In this document: one piece after another, positions 28,256 through 37,642 of the stretch
How positions within the stretch are numbered: position 1 is the stretch's first letter
Layout: every line of letters begins with the position of its first letter
IMG/VR virus record: IMGVR_UViG_3300045806_000017
Coordinates: 1-64,000 of that record
Length of the DNA: 64,000 bases
Source of the DNA: a virus
Reading direction: 5' to 3' (one strand)
The notes under the pieces: model-generated
Told to the model about the DNA's origin: nothing
Database searches by the model: none
The model's input: only the letters and a program-made list of their open reading frames with translations
Position numbers and translations under genes: made by a program

Positions 28256-29410
28256 TCATGTAATTACAAACATTGTAGGGTCTTCAATGTATCTATCTCT
28301 AATACTACCAAGTAATTCTAACTGACTGCTAATATATACAGGTATTACAGGTCTTAATCCTCTAGCTGTAATAGAACCAGTAATATTTAGTATACTATAA
28401 ATCTGTGAGAAGTCTTTGTGATAGATTCTTCCCTCTAATTGTAGAGAAGAAACAATATTATTCTGTACTTCAATAGAACCAAGTAACAATAAAGAAGAGT
28501 TTATACCAGAATATCCTTCACTATATAAATTTCCAGATAGATTAAGTGTAGAATTAATACCATAGCTAGGATGAATAGTACCCAAAAGATTAAGCTCTGA
28601 GAAGATTCCTGAGTAGTTTTCACTTAAGATATTTCCAGATAAGTTTAGTGTGCTAGTTACATTTACATAAGATACTTCTTTAATACTAGCATCAACAACA
28701 TTATCATAACTTGTATATAAAATAGCTTTTAAATTATATGAAGTCTTTTCAGGTATCTCAGGAATAGTGTAAACAACATCATTATTAACTATCCAAGATA
28801 CACCAGACATACTAATAACAATTTTAAACATATCTAAATTATTATATAGTTTAGGTGTCGTTATAAGGTTATTTTTATTAACAATAACATAGCTACCATT
28901 CTCAATATAGAAACCATAACCATTAAATACATCATTGGTTTGTTGTGCAGCATCATTAGTAGACATAGCTCCCACTAAAATACCTACAGAAGCTTTTCTT
29001 ATAGAGAATGCTACTTCACCATAATTAATAAATGCTTGTTTAGATATAGCTGAACCATTCCAGTTTATATTATTTATTTTAGAATAGTAAGGTGTTGGTA
29101 TTATCCAAGAATATGAAGGCGGTACGTTTACAACAACTCTTATTGGTGGAATGTTATTTCCTATAGGAGATGAACCTCCATAAGATAGTAGTTGTGTACC
29201 ATCGCTACCTGGTATAAGTATTACTTCCCCTGTAGTAGGTTGCGTAATAGTGACAGGATTAATGGTAACCTTTTCTATACCATTATAGTTATTGGCTTGG
29301 TTCTGTGATGTTGGATACCTTAAAGTAACAAAAGAATACCCTGGTGTAACTTGAAGTACATCAGGAGGTTGAACCCAAGAATATATAAATTCTTTGGATA
29401 ATAAATTCAC
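28256..29410 (-). CDS. putative tail appendage protein with C-terminal repeats (384 aa)
   Basis: I start it at the GTG 29410 preceded by GGAA, because the frame opens only with TTG farther out. Residues about 95-250 look like a lectin/LamG-type beta-sandwich (FINYGEVAFSIRK ... GYGFYIENGSYVIV ... MFKIVISMSGVSWIV). The C-terminal 120 residues repeat a short beta motif of the form LNLSGN or LLLLGSI roughly every 25 residues, as in fibre shafts. It sits between the portal gene and a fibre gene. Receptor or surface binding is likely but the ligand is unknown. Confidence 0.55.
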   Translation of the reverse strand: MNLLSKEFIYSWVQPPDVLQVTPGYSFVTLRYPTSQNQANNYNGIEKVTINPVTITQPTTGEVILIPGSDGTQLLSYGGSSPIGNNIPPIRVVVNVPPSYSWIIPTPYYSKINNINWNGSAISKQAFINYGEVAFSIRKASVGILVGAMSTNDAAQQTNDVFNGYGFYIENGSYVIVNKNNLITTPKLYNNLDMFKIVISMSGVSWIVNNDVVYTIPEIPEKTSYNLKAILYTSYDNVVDASIKEVSYVNVTSTLNLSGNILSENYSGIFSELNLLGTIHPSYGINSTLNLSGNLYSEGYSGINSSLLLLGSIEVQNNIVSSLQLEGRIYHKDFSQIYSILNITGSITARGLRPVIPVYISSQLELLGSIRDRYIEDPTMFVIT

Positions 29411-29411
29411 T

Positions 29412-29855
29412 TTAGATTCCAACAGGAATAGACATAATAACTGAGCCTAACGGATAAGAAGTACCTTGTGTCATAGGAAAGAATGAAGGATTAAGTAAAC
29501 AATCTGTGTTTGCTAAACCTACAGTACCTTGTTCTCTATTAAATGAGTTGCTTTGACTTAAAGGTGATTCAGCAATGTTATGAACTCTATAGAATGTAGG
29601 TGAACCACCTACAAGACAAGTAGCACTCATAGATTCTAATAAGTTATTTGTTACTACACCTGTTACAGCAGTACCCCAAGTACCTCCTGTTACACCATCA
29701 CCATTAACTGTAAAGGTGGCTAATAGAGTACCTGATACAGCATCTGAAGGTAATGTAGGTACAGTACCATTAAAGAAGGAAACAGCAAAACCATTTAACA
29801 ATGTTGCTAAAGAGTTTGCTATAGAAGTTCGTACTGATTCTGAATATTGTGCCAT
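29412..29855 (-). CDS. hypothetical structural protein (147 aa)
   Basis: Starts with a helical MAQYSESVRTSIANSLATLL, then GTLLATFTVNGDGVTGGTWG and a beta-rich rest ending LGSVIMSIPVGI. I have seen this layout in small phage structural proteins of unknown role that accompany fibres. The stop overlaps the frame of the next gene. No catalytic residues. Confidence 0.55.
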   Translation of the reverse strand: MAQYSESVRTSIANSLATLLNGFAVSFFNGTVPTLPSDAVSGTLLATFTVNGDGVTGGTWGTAVTGVVTNNLLESMSATCLVGGSPTFYRVHNIAESPLSQSNSFNREQGTVGLANTDCLLNPSFFPMTQGTSYPLGSVIMSIPVGI

Positions 29856-29867
29856 GAGTTTGTCCTA

Positions 29868-31268
29868 TTATAAATTGTATGTACCATAAAGAGATATTGA
29901 TATATCCCCTAATAAAGCATCTGGTGTTATTTGTGATTTAAGTTCTAATGTATTACCAGCAACAAAGGTAGTATCTGCTGTAAATGAAACTGTACCTATA
30001 TTACTACCAGCAGCAAATATAAGAGTACCTACATCAATACCTCCCCGAGAAATAGTAAAAGTAAAATCGTTAATAGCTCTCTGTTGACTTATAGCTTTAC
30101 TTAAATTATCTGCCTTAAATGTAACTGATGTAGTAAATATGTGTGCTGGGTATCTGTAATCATTCAAAACCAATCCAGGTATGTAATATACTAGAATGTA
30201 TGGTTTACTCTGTACTTCAGGTGTTGCTGTTATACACCAATCAGTATCTGATTGAGAGGGATTATCTACTAAAGCTCTTAAAGAATATCCTGCTTCAATA
30301 GGTAAACCATTTATAGTACCTGAATCAATACAAGTATATGTATTACCTTGAATTATAGTACCTACAGGGTAAGCATTTGTAATTCCAGGAGAGTAGTTAC
30401 CAACATCTCTAATAACACCTATTAGTGAGCTATCTATGTAAGCTTTTGCAGTATTTAAAGTAAGAGTAATAGCGTCTGCTTGCAAAGTAGATACTGGTTT
30501 ATCAGCATCAGAAGTATTAGTTACATTATTAAAACCAACAACACTCTCTTTAGGTATCTGTATATAAGGTAAGTCTACCCAAGCAGTAATTCCGTTACCT
30601 ACCTTAATATATCCTGTATCTGTTTCAATACACAACTCACCTAAAGCAGGTGTAATGTTAGCTAATGTCCATGAGGTAGAAGCACCTCTTCTTAATTGAA
30701 TTTTACCTACAGGAGATGTTGCAGTACCAGCATCAATATTCTTATCTAAGGATACTGTAGGAATAACCCAAGATGTACCATTCCATGTGTATAGAAGATT
30801 ATCTATACTATTCCAATACTGTGAACCAACAACAGTTGTTACAGGAGGTGTTGTTTGTGAACCAAGATATATAGATGATTGTTGATTTACTAAGTTAGTT
30901 ATTGTAGCTAAGGCATTGTTTACAGCGTTTTGTGCGATAGATACTGCATTAGCATTGTTAGTAACATTTGTGCTTAATGAAGATATTTGATTCGTTAATG
31001 TAGTTATAGATTGTTCTAAACTATTTAAAGAATTTACTTTTGAAGTAATATCGTTAAGTATTTGATTTGTTAGTATTTGTATTTGTGAAGCATCAGTTGA
31101 AGAACCTAAGCTATTCAACATATAGGTATATGAATCTAGTGAATACTGTAAAGATGCTACTTCATTTTGATCGGATAATACTGCTTTATCATTAGCAAGG
31201 TTAGCACTAACCAAAGCATTACTAGCTGATGTCTCTGCCTGTAAAGCATAATCTTCTGGAGTTGGCAT
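29868..31268 (-). CDS. tail fibre-like protein (466 aa)
   Basis: The N-terminal 120 residues are a coiled coil (Asn/Ser/Leu heptads). A short module follows (GSQYWNSIDNLLYTWNGTSW), then a domain containing KIQLRRGASTSWTLANI and GELCIETDTGYIKVGNG. That last sentence is the well-known fibre-head domain of phage fibres and tropism determinants, where it forms a trimeric adaptor. The C-terminal part is a beta structure. It likely forms a trimeric tail appendage. Overlaps the adaptor gene by one base. Confidence 0.7.
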   Translation of the reverse strand: MPTPEDYALQAETSASNALVSANLANDKAVLSDQNEVASLQYSLDSYTYMLNSLGSSTDASQIQILTNQILNDITSKVNSLNSLEQSITTLTNQISSLSTNVTNNANAVSIAQNAVNNALATITNLVNQQSSIYLGSQTTPPVTTVVGSQYWNSIDNLLYTWNGTSWVIPTVSLDKNIDAGTATSPVGKIQLRRGASTSWTLANITPALGELCIETDTGYIKVGNGITAWVDLPYIQIPKESVVGFNNVTNTSDADKPVSTLQADAITLTLNTAKAYIDSSLIGVIRDVGNYSPGITNAYPVGTIIQGNTYTCIDSGTINGLPIEAGYSLRALVDNPSQSDTDWCITATPEVQSKPYILVYYIPGLVLNDYRYPAHIFTTSVTFKADNLSKAISQQRAINDFTFTISRGGIDVGTLIFAAGSNIGTVSFTADTTFVAGNTLELKSQITPDALLGDISISLYGTYNL

Positions 31269-31891
31269 TATACAAAACCTCTTTCATTAAATTTATTGTT
31301 AAAGCCGAACGCATTAACAAATGTTCCTGATTCCCTAAGTGAATCAACTCCAACACTATATGCTTTAAATGCAGTCATAGTATCTGCATGACTTGCACCT
31401 AATGCTTGTTGAAAACCTAAATAGGTTACATACAACATAAGCACAGAATTATACTGACTTGCTAAAGGTAACTTACTTGATAAGTTACTTATCTTAGATG
31501 GAGTTGCTTTGTAATCAAGTGTTAGTGGTTGACCTGTAATAGGGTAAGGAGCAGTAAATACTAAATTATCTGATATAAAGATACTGTTGTAACTTCCTTG
31601 TACATTCACACCAACTTCAAAGGAATCAATTCTAGGAAAAATGTTTCCTTGTAAATCTCTCCAATACACACCAGGAGTATTAATAAAATACATAGATTCA
31701 AAATCATTAGGTAAATCATATTCAGTAACATAAGCTGAAAGAGTAACTACTTCTATTTTACTTAGTAAATCAAATTCATCTGAGATAACTTGAATAGCTA
31801 AGTTAGTAAAAGAAATAATAGAATCTTGTGTAACTTTTGTTTGTGCTAAAGATCCTTCTTTAGTTAATGTAATAAATTCTGCAAGTGTCAT
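31268..31891 (-). CDS. head-to-tail adaptor protein (207 aa)
   Basis: Begins MTLAEFITLTKEG, followed by SFTNLAIQVISDEFDLLSK and a beta part with YDLPNDFESMYFINTPGVYW, ending in two helices. The pattern of an N-terminal helical bundle plus LPxDF is shared by P22 gp4-like and N4 gp67-like adaptor proteins that sit between portal and tail. Located right after TerL in the reading direction, as in N4. The subunit probably forms a twelve-fold ring; this is inference from the family. Confidence 0.65.
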   Translation of the reverse strand: MTLAEFITLTKEGSLAQTKVTQDSIISFTNLAIQVISDEFDLLSKIEVVTLSAYVTEYDLPNDFESMYFINTPGVYWRDLQGNIFPRIDSFEVGVNVQGSYNSIFISDNLVFTAPYPITGQPLTLDYKATPSKISNLSSKLPLASQYNSVLMLYVTYLGFQQALGASHADTMTAFKAYSVGVDSLRESGTFVNAFGFNNKFNERGFV

Positions 31892-31900
31892 ATTTATTCC

Positions 31901-33901
31901 TTAAACAATATATGAGCTAATGTAGTTGGTTTCATCAGGTATGTCAAGTTCCCATATATGATTATCTTGGTTTTGTTTTATAGGTACTTCACTAGAAGGT
32001 TTCCAAGGAGACATTAATGCTAATTGACTTATAGAATCACAGTTATGTACAACAATATCTCCGTTTACACAGTAAGTATGTAGTGGTGTAGAAAAATTGT
32101 ACACTCGTTCACTATCACTTTTATGTGTGATACTTTTAATTGGTCTGTATTCAATTTTCTGTTCTGCACTATGTTTGCATACTAACAAATCCTCTAAAGT
32201 TAAATCACCTGCATTTACCCAACCACGTTTAGTTAGGACAGGATGATTGTATGTTAGATGAATTGAATTATTAACACTATCAGTTATAGTTAATGTAGCA
32301 TTACTTCCTGTACACATATAATCTTTTATTTCTACCCAAGAGAATACACCTGTTTGTTCATCAAAAGCTTCAACAACAGACTCTTCAATTAATTGATCTA
32401 TTCTTCGTGTACGAATATATCCATTAAAAAGTTTCTCTTTAATCAATGTATCACCAGAAAAACAGAAATCATCGTGTTTACTTTTAAAACCACCTTTTGA
32501 CACTAAACGTAATTCATCCATACATTCGACCATACATGGATCTAGTTTTAGTTCTTCTGGAAAGAACATTTTATGTGTCTCAAACCAAGGTGATACTAAT
32601 CTAAACCTATCAAACTTAGCTCCAGATGATTTAATACCTGGCTCAGCGGAATTAGATGCAAAATTAAACCAAATGTTTCTGTTCATCATCTCTGTTTGAA
32701 GCCATGATATGAAAGCATATTGTTGTCCGTTAGTTTCTATACCAACTTCTTGAGGTTTATATATTTGTGCTAATCTGAAAATATCATTAATTGTTATATT
32801 CATGGTTTGCTTCTTACATACACCATCTACCCAGAACCAATCCCCATTAGCATTGTATGCCCATACAGATATTACACTAAAGTCATTAGCTTCTTTTTCT
32901 TTAGTAGCTAAGTCTGTTGAGATATAAAAATTAAAGATACCTTTATTAGATAATACAGATTCTCTTTTATACCATCTAATATTAGTATCTGGAACTAATC
33001 TATCTTCATCACTCATAATTCTTAACATTAACTCTTGATTAAAGGCATCAATCTTACCTGCTAATAAAGCTTTAGTATATTTTTCCTTAACATACTTATA
33101 GGTAAATCTATCTTCCCATGCACCTTTAAATTCTTCTTCTGTGCAGGGAAATTGTTCACATACAGGAAATACATTTACCTTCCATGCACCTGATTCTATA
33201 GCTTTGTATAAAGGATCTCTTGAATTAAAAGGTGTACCATTCCATATAACTTTTCTTCGTGTTGGATGTAGTGCATAGTCAATAGCTTTATATACTGTAT
33301 CCTCAATGCTTGTAATGACCGTAACTGAACGAGCATCTTCATCGGATACTAAGTCATCAAGAATAGCTAAGTAAGGTCTTTGAGCTAATTCCTTTGATCC
33401 CCTTACTCCAGTTTTTGCCCCATATCCTTTGAATATAGTTACTGAACCCTCTATATTTTTAAACTCCCACCTAACCTCTGTAAATCTTGAGTAAGGTACA
33501 TATGTCTGTAAGAATTCGCTATTACCCCAACGATATTCAAGATTCTTTCTCATGTTCTTAACACCATTTTCAATAGAGTCAGAAACATATAAGCCTAAAG
33601 GAATCTTACCAAAGTTTTCTATTTCACCATAAGTAGCAATATAGAGTATTAGATACTCAGCCATAACAGTTGTTTTAGCTGAACCTCTAAACAACATATT
33701 AAGTACATCCTGATCTGTACCTTGTATAGTATCAAGCATCTTAAGATGAATTACAGGAGTTTTATGTTCTTCACCTTGAGAACCATTAACCAACTTAATA
33801 AAGTTAATAAAGTTTAATGCAAAAATAGACGGTAAATAAGAAGAATCTTCTTTATAAGATACATTATTTAAGTAATCTTCTACTTTCTTAGTTGTAGTCA
33901 T
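31901..33901 (-). CDS. terL: terminase large subunit interrupted by a mini-intein
   Basis: 666 residues, of which 480-620 are an intein; the mature protein would be 525 residues. The ATPase half has a Walker A variant FRGSAKTT (71-78) and a Walker B AILDDL. The nuclease half has STDLAT (first metal Asp), GIETNG (Glu) and the extein joint KHDDF|CDSISQ, the conserved HDD...D segment of TerL nucleases. TerL pumps DNA into the capsid and cuts the concatemer. The intein sits exactly in the nuclease site, so cutting would need splicing. The gene is in the N4 gp68 place, ahead of the adaptor. Confidence 0.88.
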   Translation of the reverse strand: MTTTKKVEDYLNNVSYKEDSSYLPSIFALNFINFIKLVNGSQGEEHKTPVIHLKMLDTIQGTDQDVLNMLFRGSAKTTVMAEYLILYIATYGEIENFGKIPLGLYVSDSIENGVKNMRKNLEYRWGNSEFLQTYVPYSRFTEVRWEFKNIEGSVTIFKGYGAKTGVRGSKELAQRPYLAILDDLVSDEDARSVTVITSIEDTVYKAIDYALHPTRRKVIWNGTPFNSRDPLYKAIESGAWKVNVFPVCEQFPCTEEEFKGAWEDRFTYKYVKEKYTKALLAGKIDAFNQELMLRIMSDEDRLVPDTNIRWYKRESVLSNKGIFNFYISTDLATKEKEANDFSVISVWAYNANGDWFWVDGVCKKQTMNITINDIFRLAQIYKPQEVGIETNGQQYAFISWLQTEMMNRNIWFNFASNSAEPGIKSSGAKFDRFRLVSPWFETHKMFFPEELKLDPCMVECMDELRLVSKGGFKSKHDDFCFSGDTLIKEKLFNGYIRTRRIDQLIEESVVEAFDEQTGVFSWVEIKDYMCTGSNATLTITDSVNNSIHLTYNHPVLTKRGWVNAGDLTLEDLLVCKHSAEQKIEYRPIKSITHKSDSERVYNFSTPLHTYCVNGDIVVHNCDSISQLALMSPWKPSSEVPIKQNQDNHIWELDIPDETNYISSYIV
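32042..32464 (-). other. mini-intein (Hint domain) inside TerL, 141 aa
   Basis: Encoded from Cys480 (codon 32462-32464) to Asn620 (32042-32044), followed by Cys621. Block A reads CFSGDTLI, block B contains TYNHPVLTKRG (the TxxH motif), and blocks F and G read VYNFSTPLHTYCVNGDIVVHN with the next residue Cys. These are the N- and C-terminal splicing motifs. The 141-residue length leaves no room for a homing endonuclease, so this is a mini-intein that can splice but not home on its own. Confidence 0.88.
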
Positions 33902-34194
33902 TATGATCTAGTTTGTTTGTTCTGTAATTCAATATGAACTTCTTGAAGTTTCTCTGTTAGCTTTTCCATTTGAGAACGTAATTGAGACAGTATCTCGTAA
34001 TCAGACTGCCTTCTTGTATGGTGTTCATGTATTGTTAAATTTTGTGATTCAAGTTTAACTTGAACTTCTTCCAGTTTAATATCTAAAAGATCTATACGTT
34101 TTTTGTTGTGTGTTATAAACCAAGCAGAAATACCACTAATAAGTGTTAATACTCCTTCTATAGAAGGTATAGCATATTCATCTGGAATATTCAT
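33901..34194 (-). CDS. small membrane-anchored coiled-coil protein (97 aa)
   Basis: One hydrophobic segment at residues 10-28 (IEGVLTLISGISAWFIT) followed by a long Glu/Gln/Leu coiled coil to the C-terminus. The topology would suit an inner-membrane spanin-type or holin-accessory protein, but it lies beside terminase, not the lysis genes. The stop overlaps the TerL start by one base. Function uncertain. Confidence 0.5.
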   Translation of the reverse strand: MNIPDEYAIPSIEGVLTLISGISAWFITHNKKRIDLLDIKLEEVQVKLESQNLTIHEHHTRRQSDYEILSQLRSQMEKLTEKLQEVHIELQNKQTRS

Positions 34195-34224
34195 AAATGC
34201 CTTCGAAATCGGATAAAGTAACTG

Positions 34225-34674
34225 TCATAGTGATGTCCTTGTAAAAAACTCATCAAGTTGAATATCACTTAAACCTAGTTGTCTTGCTACGTTGACTACC
34301 ATAGGATGTAATCGCTCGAATGAAATAGCTCTGCGCCAATAAACCAGCTCAAGACTATCGACAGGCATAGCAGTTAAAATAGCTAAAACTTGCTCCTGAT
34401 AACCCATAGCAATCAGATTTAGTTCGCATTGTAATGCAGATAGGCTCATCTTTGAACGTAGATCTTCGTTTGATTTGGGTATTGGCTCAATATGTTTATT
34501 AATCGTCCAGCAATTATTGGTTATATCAAAAACGTCAGTATCGGGATAAATTGCTCCTAATGGCTCTTTAGTTGTAGCATGTGCAGGGATATTAATAGAA
34601 CTATCTAACTCATCATATGTTGCTTCTGATTGCTTTGTTAATTTGCACTCATTATCATAGTGGTAGATACTCAT
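34225..34674 (-). CDS. tail-fibre assembly-like protein (149 aa)
   Basis: Residues 1-60 follow the fibre-assembly pattern of short beta strands ending in DIxNNCW. The rest is helical (LSALQCELNLIAMGYQEQ ... RAISFERLHPMVVNVARQ). It follows the collar-domain fibre gene with a one-base overlap, the usual place for a fibre chaperone. Its codons use noticeably more G and C than structural genes farther left, like the fibre gene it accompanies. Call rests on layout and pattern. Confidence 0.5.
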   Translation of the reverse strand: MSIYHYDNECKLTKQSEATYDELDSSINIPAHATTKEPLGAIYPDTDVFDITNNCWTINKHIEPIPKSNEDLRSKMSLSALQCELNLIAMGYQEQVLAILTAMPVDSLELVYWRRAISFERLHPMVVNVARQLGLSDIQLDEFFTRTSL

Positions 34675-35453
34675 TAGTATTTAATCCCATAATTTATTGC
34701 TGCGTTTATGGGTCTTGATGTACCTACGTTTGAGCCTGATGCAATAGTTGCCGAGGAATATGGTGTCGCATTTAGAATTAGTGAACCGCTATATGCGTTA
34801 GTATTCACAGCATCTAAACCAATTGTTTGCAGCGGATTAGCTGTGGATGTTACGGCTGTACTTTGAGACCAGTACGTTCCGTCACTAAAATTCAGATCAC
34901 TTGCTATGAGAGTTCCTTTTTGAGTTGACCCAAGCGTTCTTCCTGCGTCAAATCCCGCTCCAGCATCCAATCCACGCAAAAACTGTCCTCTATAATCAGG
35001 AACATTAAACGTAGTTGAGCCATCGCCTAGTCCATACAACGACTGCATGTATGAGTGAGTACCAGATTGTGTGCCGCTCGTTGCTACTGCTGCGCCGCCA
35101 AAAGTGGTACTTACTTGAAACGTGTTAACAGAGACATAGATAACGTAGTAATCAATTAAATTAATTAGTCCAGTTGGTAATGCACCTGTAGTTGATAGTC
35201 TTATACGTTCTCCTCCTGTAAAGCCATGCGCTGTCATTGTGAAGACTGCGGGTGTAGCAATTGTTACTGTAAAAGTTTGACCAGTGAAACCTAAAGCTGT
35301 GACAAGATAATTAAACAGGTTGGCGTATGTAGTACGGCTCTTTGCTGAACCGTCACAAAGTAGACAGTCACTAGCAACTGCCCCTGCAAATGCCTTTATT
35401 TGCCCCACGTCAAAACCATTTGTTATCTGTCCTTTTATGTGGTCTATATTCAT
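34674..35453 (-). CDS. tail fibre/collar protein (259 aa)
   Basis: N-terminus KAFAGAVASDCLLCDGSAKS, the tail-collar opening where a fibre holds a metal- or disulfide-stabilised loop. The C-terminal half has VPDYRGQFLRGLDAGAGFD and then GRTLGSTQ, the classical collar-domain sentence, and ends RPINAAINYGIKY. This domain caps many T4- and Mu-type fibres. An inserted strand-rich domain (residues 55-125) separates the parts. Base composition differs from neighbours (see the fibre-block finding). Likely a receptor-binding tip. Confidence 0.72.
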   Translation of the reverse strand: MNIDHIKGQITNGFDVGQIKAFAGAVASDCLLCDGSAKSRTTYANLFNYLVTALGFTGQTFTVTIATPAVFTMTAHGFTGGERIRLSTTGALPTGLINLIDYYVIYVSVNTFQVSTTFGGAAVATSGTQSGTHSYMQSLYGLGDGSTTFNVPDYRGQFLRGLDAGAGFDAGRTLGSTQKGTLIASDLNFSDGTYWSQSTAVTSTANPLQTIGLDAVNTNAYSGSLILNATPYSSATIASGSNVGTSRPINAAINYGIKY

Positions 35454-35462
35454 ATTTTATTC

Positions 35463-37022
35463 CTAGTAAATAATAGCAACCGCTACAACATCAGCTACAC
35501 AAGCAATTGCTGCCGAGGATGCACTGGTTACTGTAAAAGATACTGCTCCATTTGTTGTGTCTGCTGTTGCAGAAATTGTCCATCCATTAGGATTAATTAA
35601 CGTCTCTATACTAGTCATGCTAACAACGGTGGATGCTGCTGTGCTACCTCTACTAGCCACGCCTTTAACTATCCATGCAGCCACGTTAGTGGTGCTTGTT
35701 GTTTGCTTAGCAATCACCTGAGCCGTAAAGATGACAGATTGATAAGTAGCTAAAACAAGTTGATTTGTAGCATTGGCTTGGTCTGCTGTAAGAACTGTAC
35801 TAGTTGTTGTAGTGCCTCTTAATACCATTTCCTCTCGTTGTGCATCACCTGCTGTAGTGAATTGACCGCTAGCATGAGAGTTCATCCCGTATATAGTCGC
35901 TTTGCTATAGAGTCCCGTTGCTTTAGAGTAGTTACCAGAAGCTGTGCCTCCATAAGCCAAATTTACAGAGCCTGTTCCACTAGCTATACCCTGATAATTC
36001 GTACAAAAGGAATTAGTGCCTGAGGCTATTCCGTACTGAGATATACAAACTGAGTAAGCTCCAGAAGCTGTACTGTAAGAACCTATATTTACTGAGAAAC
36101 TTCCACTCGCTACTTGTGTAGCTGCTGAGCGGAGAATACAAAGGTCTACTGCATAGCCCCCAAGGTTATTCCCACCTGTGTTTGGCGCACTACCTCCATC
36201 CGCTTGAGTTAGCCTAAATCCACCCGTACCTTTAGACTGAATAACCACATCAACATTTGTTTGTGCCGATATAGGTGTTAGTTTAACCCCGTACTGTGAA
36301 CTATATAAGTAATTAGATTCTGTCCAGTTTTGCAAAGAGGCAGTAACGTCACTGCCAACCTGCGCCCAAATCGCCGCCGTGGGCGTGCCGTCATTGTAAT
36401 AAAAGCCAACACCACCTACTAAACTTGCATTTGTGTTCCAAATTAGCAGCCCCGTTGCGGGAGTTGCTATTGTTGTTACGTCAGTTAGTGACACAAGGCT
36501 AACTTTAGGCAGTAACATCCCTTTAGTTGTCACCCCACTCATATCTAAAATAGCGGAAGTATTTGGTGCTATCGTGCCTATACCAACATTGCCAGCATTA
36601 GTGATACGCATTCGCTCATTAAAAAATGGCGTTGTTGAATTACCCGTGCTAAAAATAATCGACTTAGTTTGGTTAACATTGGCAATGTACATATCCTGTC
36701 CACTGCCCATGAAACTAACATCATTTACCGAGCCGATGTTATAAGTTTGCGGGTTACTGAATGTAGAATTATTAATCCCCATCCAAACAAAACCGCTTGT
36801 TGCTGTACCATTATCAGCCGTAGCTGCATAGCCTGACTGTGCTAATGTGCCAGTGCTTGTGTTTTGAATGTTGAACTGCCCAAAGTCGTTAATGTTTAAT
36901 ATACCATTACATACTGTTTGAGCGGTACTGTTAAGATTAATACCCGATACTGCTAAATAATCTCCTGTAGGTATTTCTGCTTTAGAGCCACTAACATTTA
37001 CAATAGGTTTTCTATCGGTCAT
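35463..37022 (-). CDS. trimeric tail fibre with adhesin-like head repeats (519 aa)
   Basis: Residues about 160-220 carry a module containing SAILDMSGVTTKGMLLPKVS and GLLIWNTN, found in phage and bacterial surface fibres. Residues 295-385 repeat the form GxYSxASGxxS (for example GSYSTASGAYS and YSKATGLYSKA), the YadA-head type of trimeric beta-roll. The C-terminus is a Thr/Ser/Ala beta domain. Likely a trimeric receptor-binding fibre. G+C is clearly higher than in the head genes, which suggests acquisition from elsewhere. Confidence 0.68.
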   Translation of the reverse strand: MTDRKPIVNVSGSKAEIPTGDYLAVSGINLNSTAQTVCNGILNINDFGQFNIQNTSTGTLAQSGYAATADNGTATSGFVWMGINNSTFSNPQTYNIGSVNDVSFMGSGQDMYIANVNQTKSIIFSTGNSTTPFFNERMRITNAGNVGIGTIAPNTSAILDMSGVTTKGMLLPKVSLVSLTDVTTIATPATGLLIWNTNASLVGGVGFYYNDGTPTAAIWAQVGSDVTASLQNWTESNYLYSSQYGVKLTPISAQTNVDVVIQSKGTGGFRLTQADGGSAPNTGGNNLGGYAVDLCILRSAATQVASGSFSVNIGSYSTASGAYSVCISQYGIASGTNSFCTNYQGIASGTGSVNLAYGGTASGNYSKATGLYSKATIYGMNSHASGQFTTAGDAQREEMVLRGTTTTSTVLTADQANATNQLVLATYQSVIFTAQVIAKQTTSTTNVAAWIVKGVASRGSTAASTVVSMTSIETLINPNGWTISATADTTNGAVSFTVTSASSAAIACVADVVAVAIIY

Positions 37023-37026
37023 TGTC

Positions 37027-37632
37027 TTATGCTAAAATTAATATATCTTCAGATTGAAAATTCATGCTTGTAGCACTTGTGGCAAAGCCGACTACCTGAA
37101 CTACGTTACCTGATCCGCTTGGTGCTGTAGCAGAACATCCACCTGCTGTAGTGCTTAAGAATTGCTTGCCAGGTGTAAGACCCGATTTACTTGTATTATT
37201 ACTCTCAAAATACACGGTTGCAGTTGTTGGATGAATAAAAGCTGCCAAAACAAAACCATGAGCTTCTTTTCCTGCTGTTGTAGCATCTGCTTTTCTAACA
37301 TTGGCAGCACTTGCGTTATTCCAGATATTAACTAAATCACCTGCTGCTAATGACTCTGATGTAGGCAAAGCTACCGTATCAGCACCAATACCCGTAGGCA
37401 TAAAGGATAGATCTAATTTACCACTACCATCTAAAGCAGGAACTTTACCACTATCTCCTGCACCAGCAGAAGTTGTTTTACTATTAATGATGGTAGTGTC
37501 TAATACTCCTAAATCATTTAATGCAGGGATTCTATTGGCATCACCTGAACCTGCCGATGTAGTTAATGCAGATTCTTCTATTTTACTACCAGAAGAATTT
37601 TTAATATATTTTGTTGTTGATGCTGTACCCAT
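37027..37632 (-). CDS. fibre-associated structural protein (201 aa)
   Basis: Opens MGTASTTKYIKNSSGSKIEE, then twice repeats a short unit ending TTSAGSGDANRIPALNDLG or TTSAGAGDSGKVPALDGSG, and later reads FESNNTSKSGLTPGKQFLS. This SAGAGDxGKxPxLDxxG repeat occurs in fibre shafts and baseplate-like proteins in many phages. It sits directly behind the main fibre gene and probably belongs to the same appendage. Confidence 0.6.
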   Translation of the reverse strand: MGTASTTKYIKNSSGSKIEESALTTSAGSGDANRIPALNDLGVLDTTIINSKTTSAGAGDSGKVPALDGSGKLDLSFMPTGIGADTVALPTSESLAAGDLVNIWNNASAANVRKADATTAGKEAHGFVLAAFIHPTTATVYFESNNTSKSGLTPGKQFLSTTAGGCSATAPSGSGNVVQVVGFATSATSMNFQSEDILILA

Positions 37633-37642
37633 AATGTATTCC

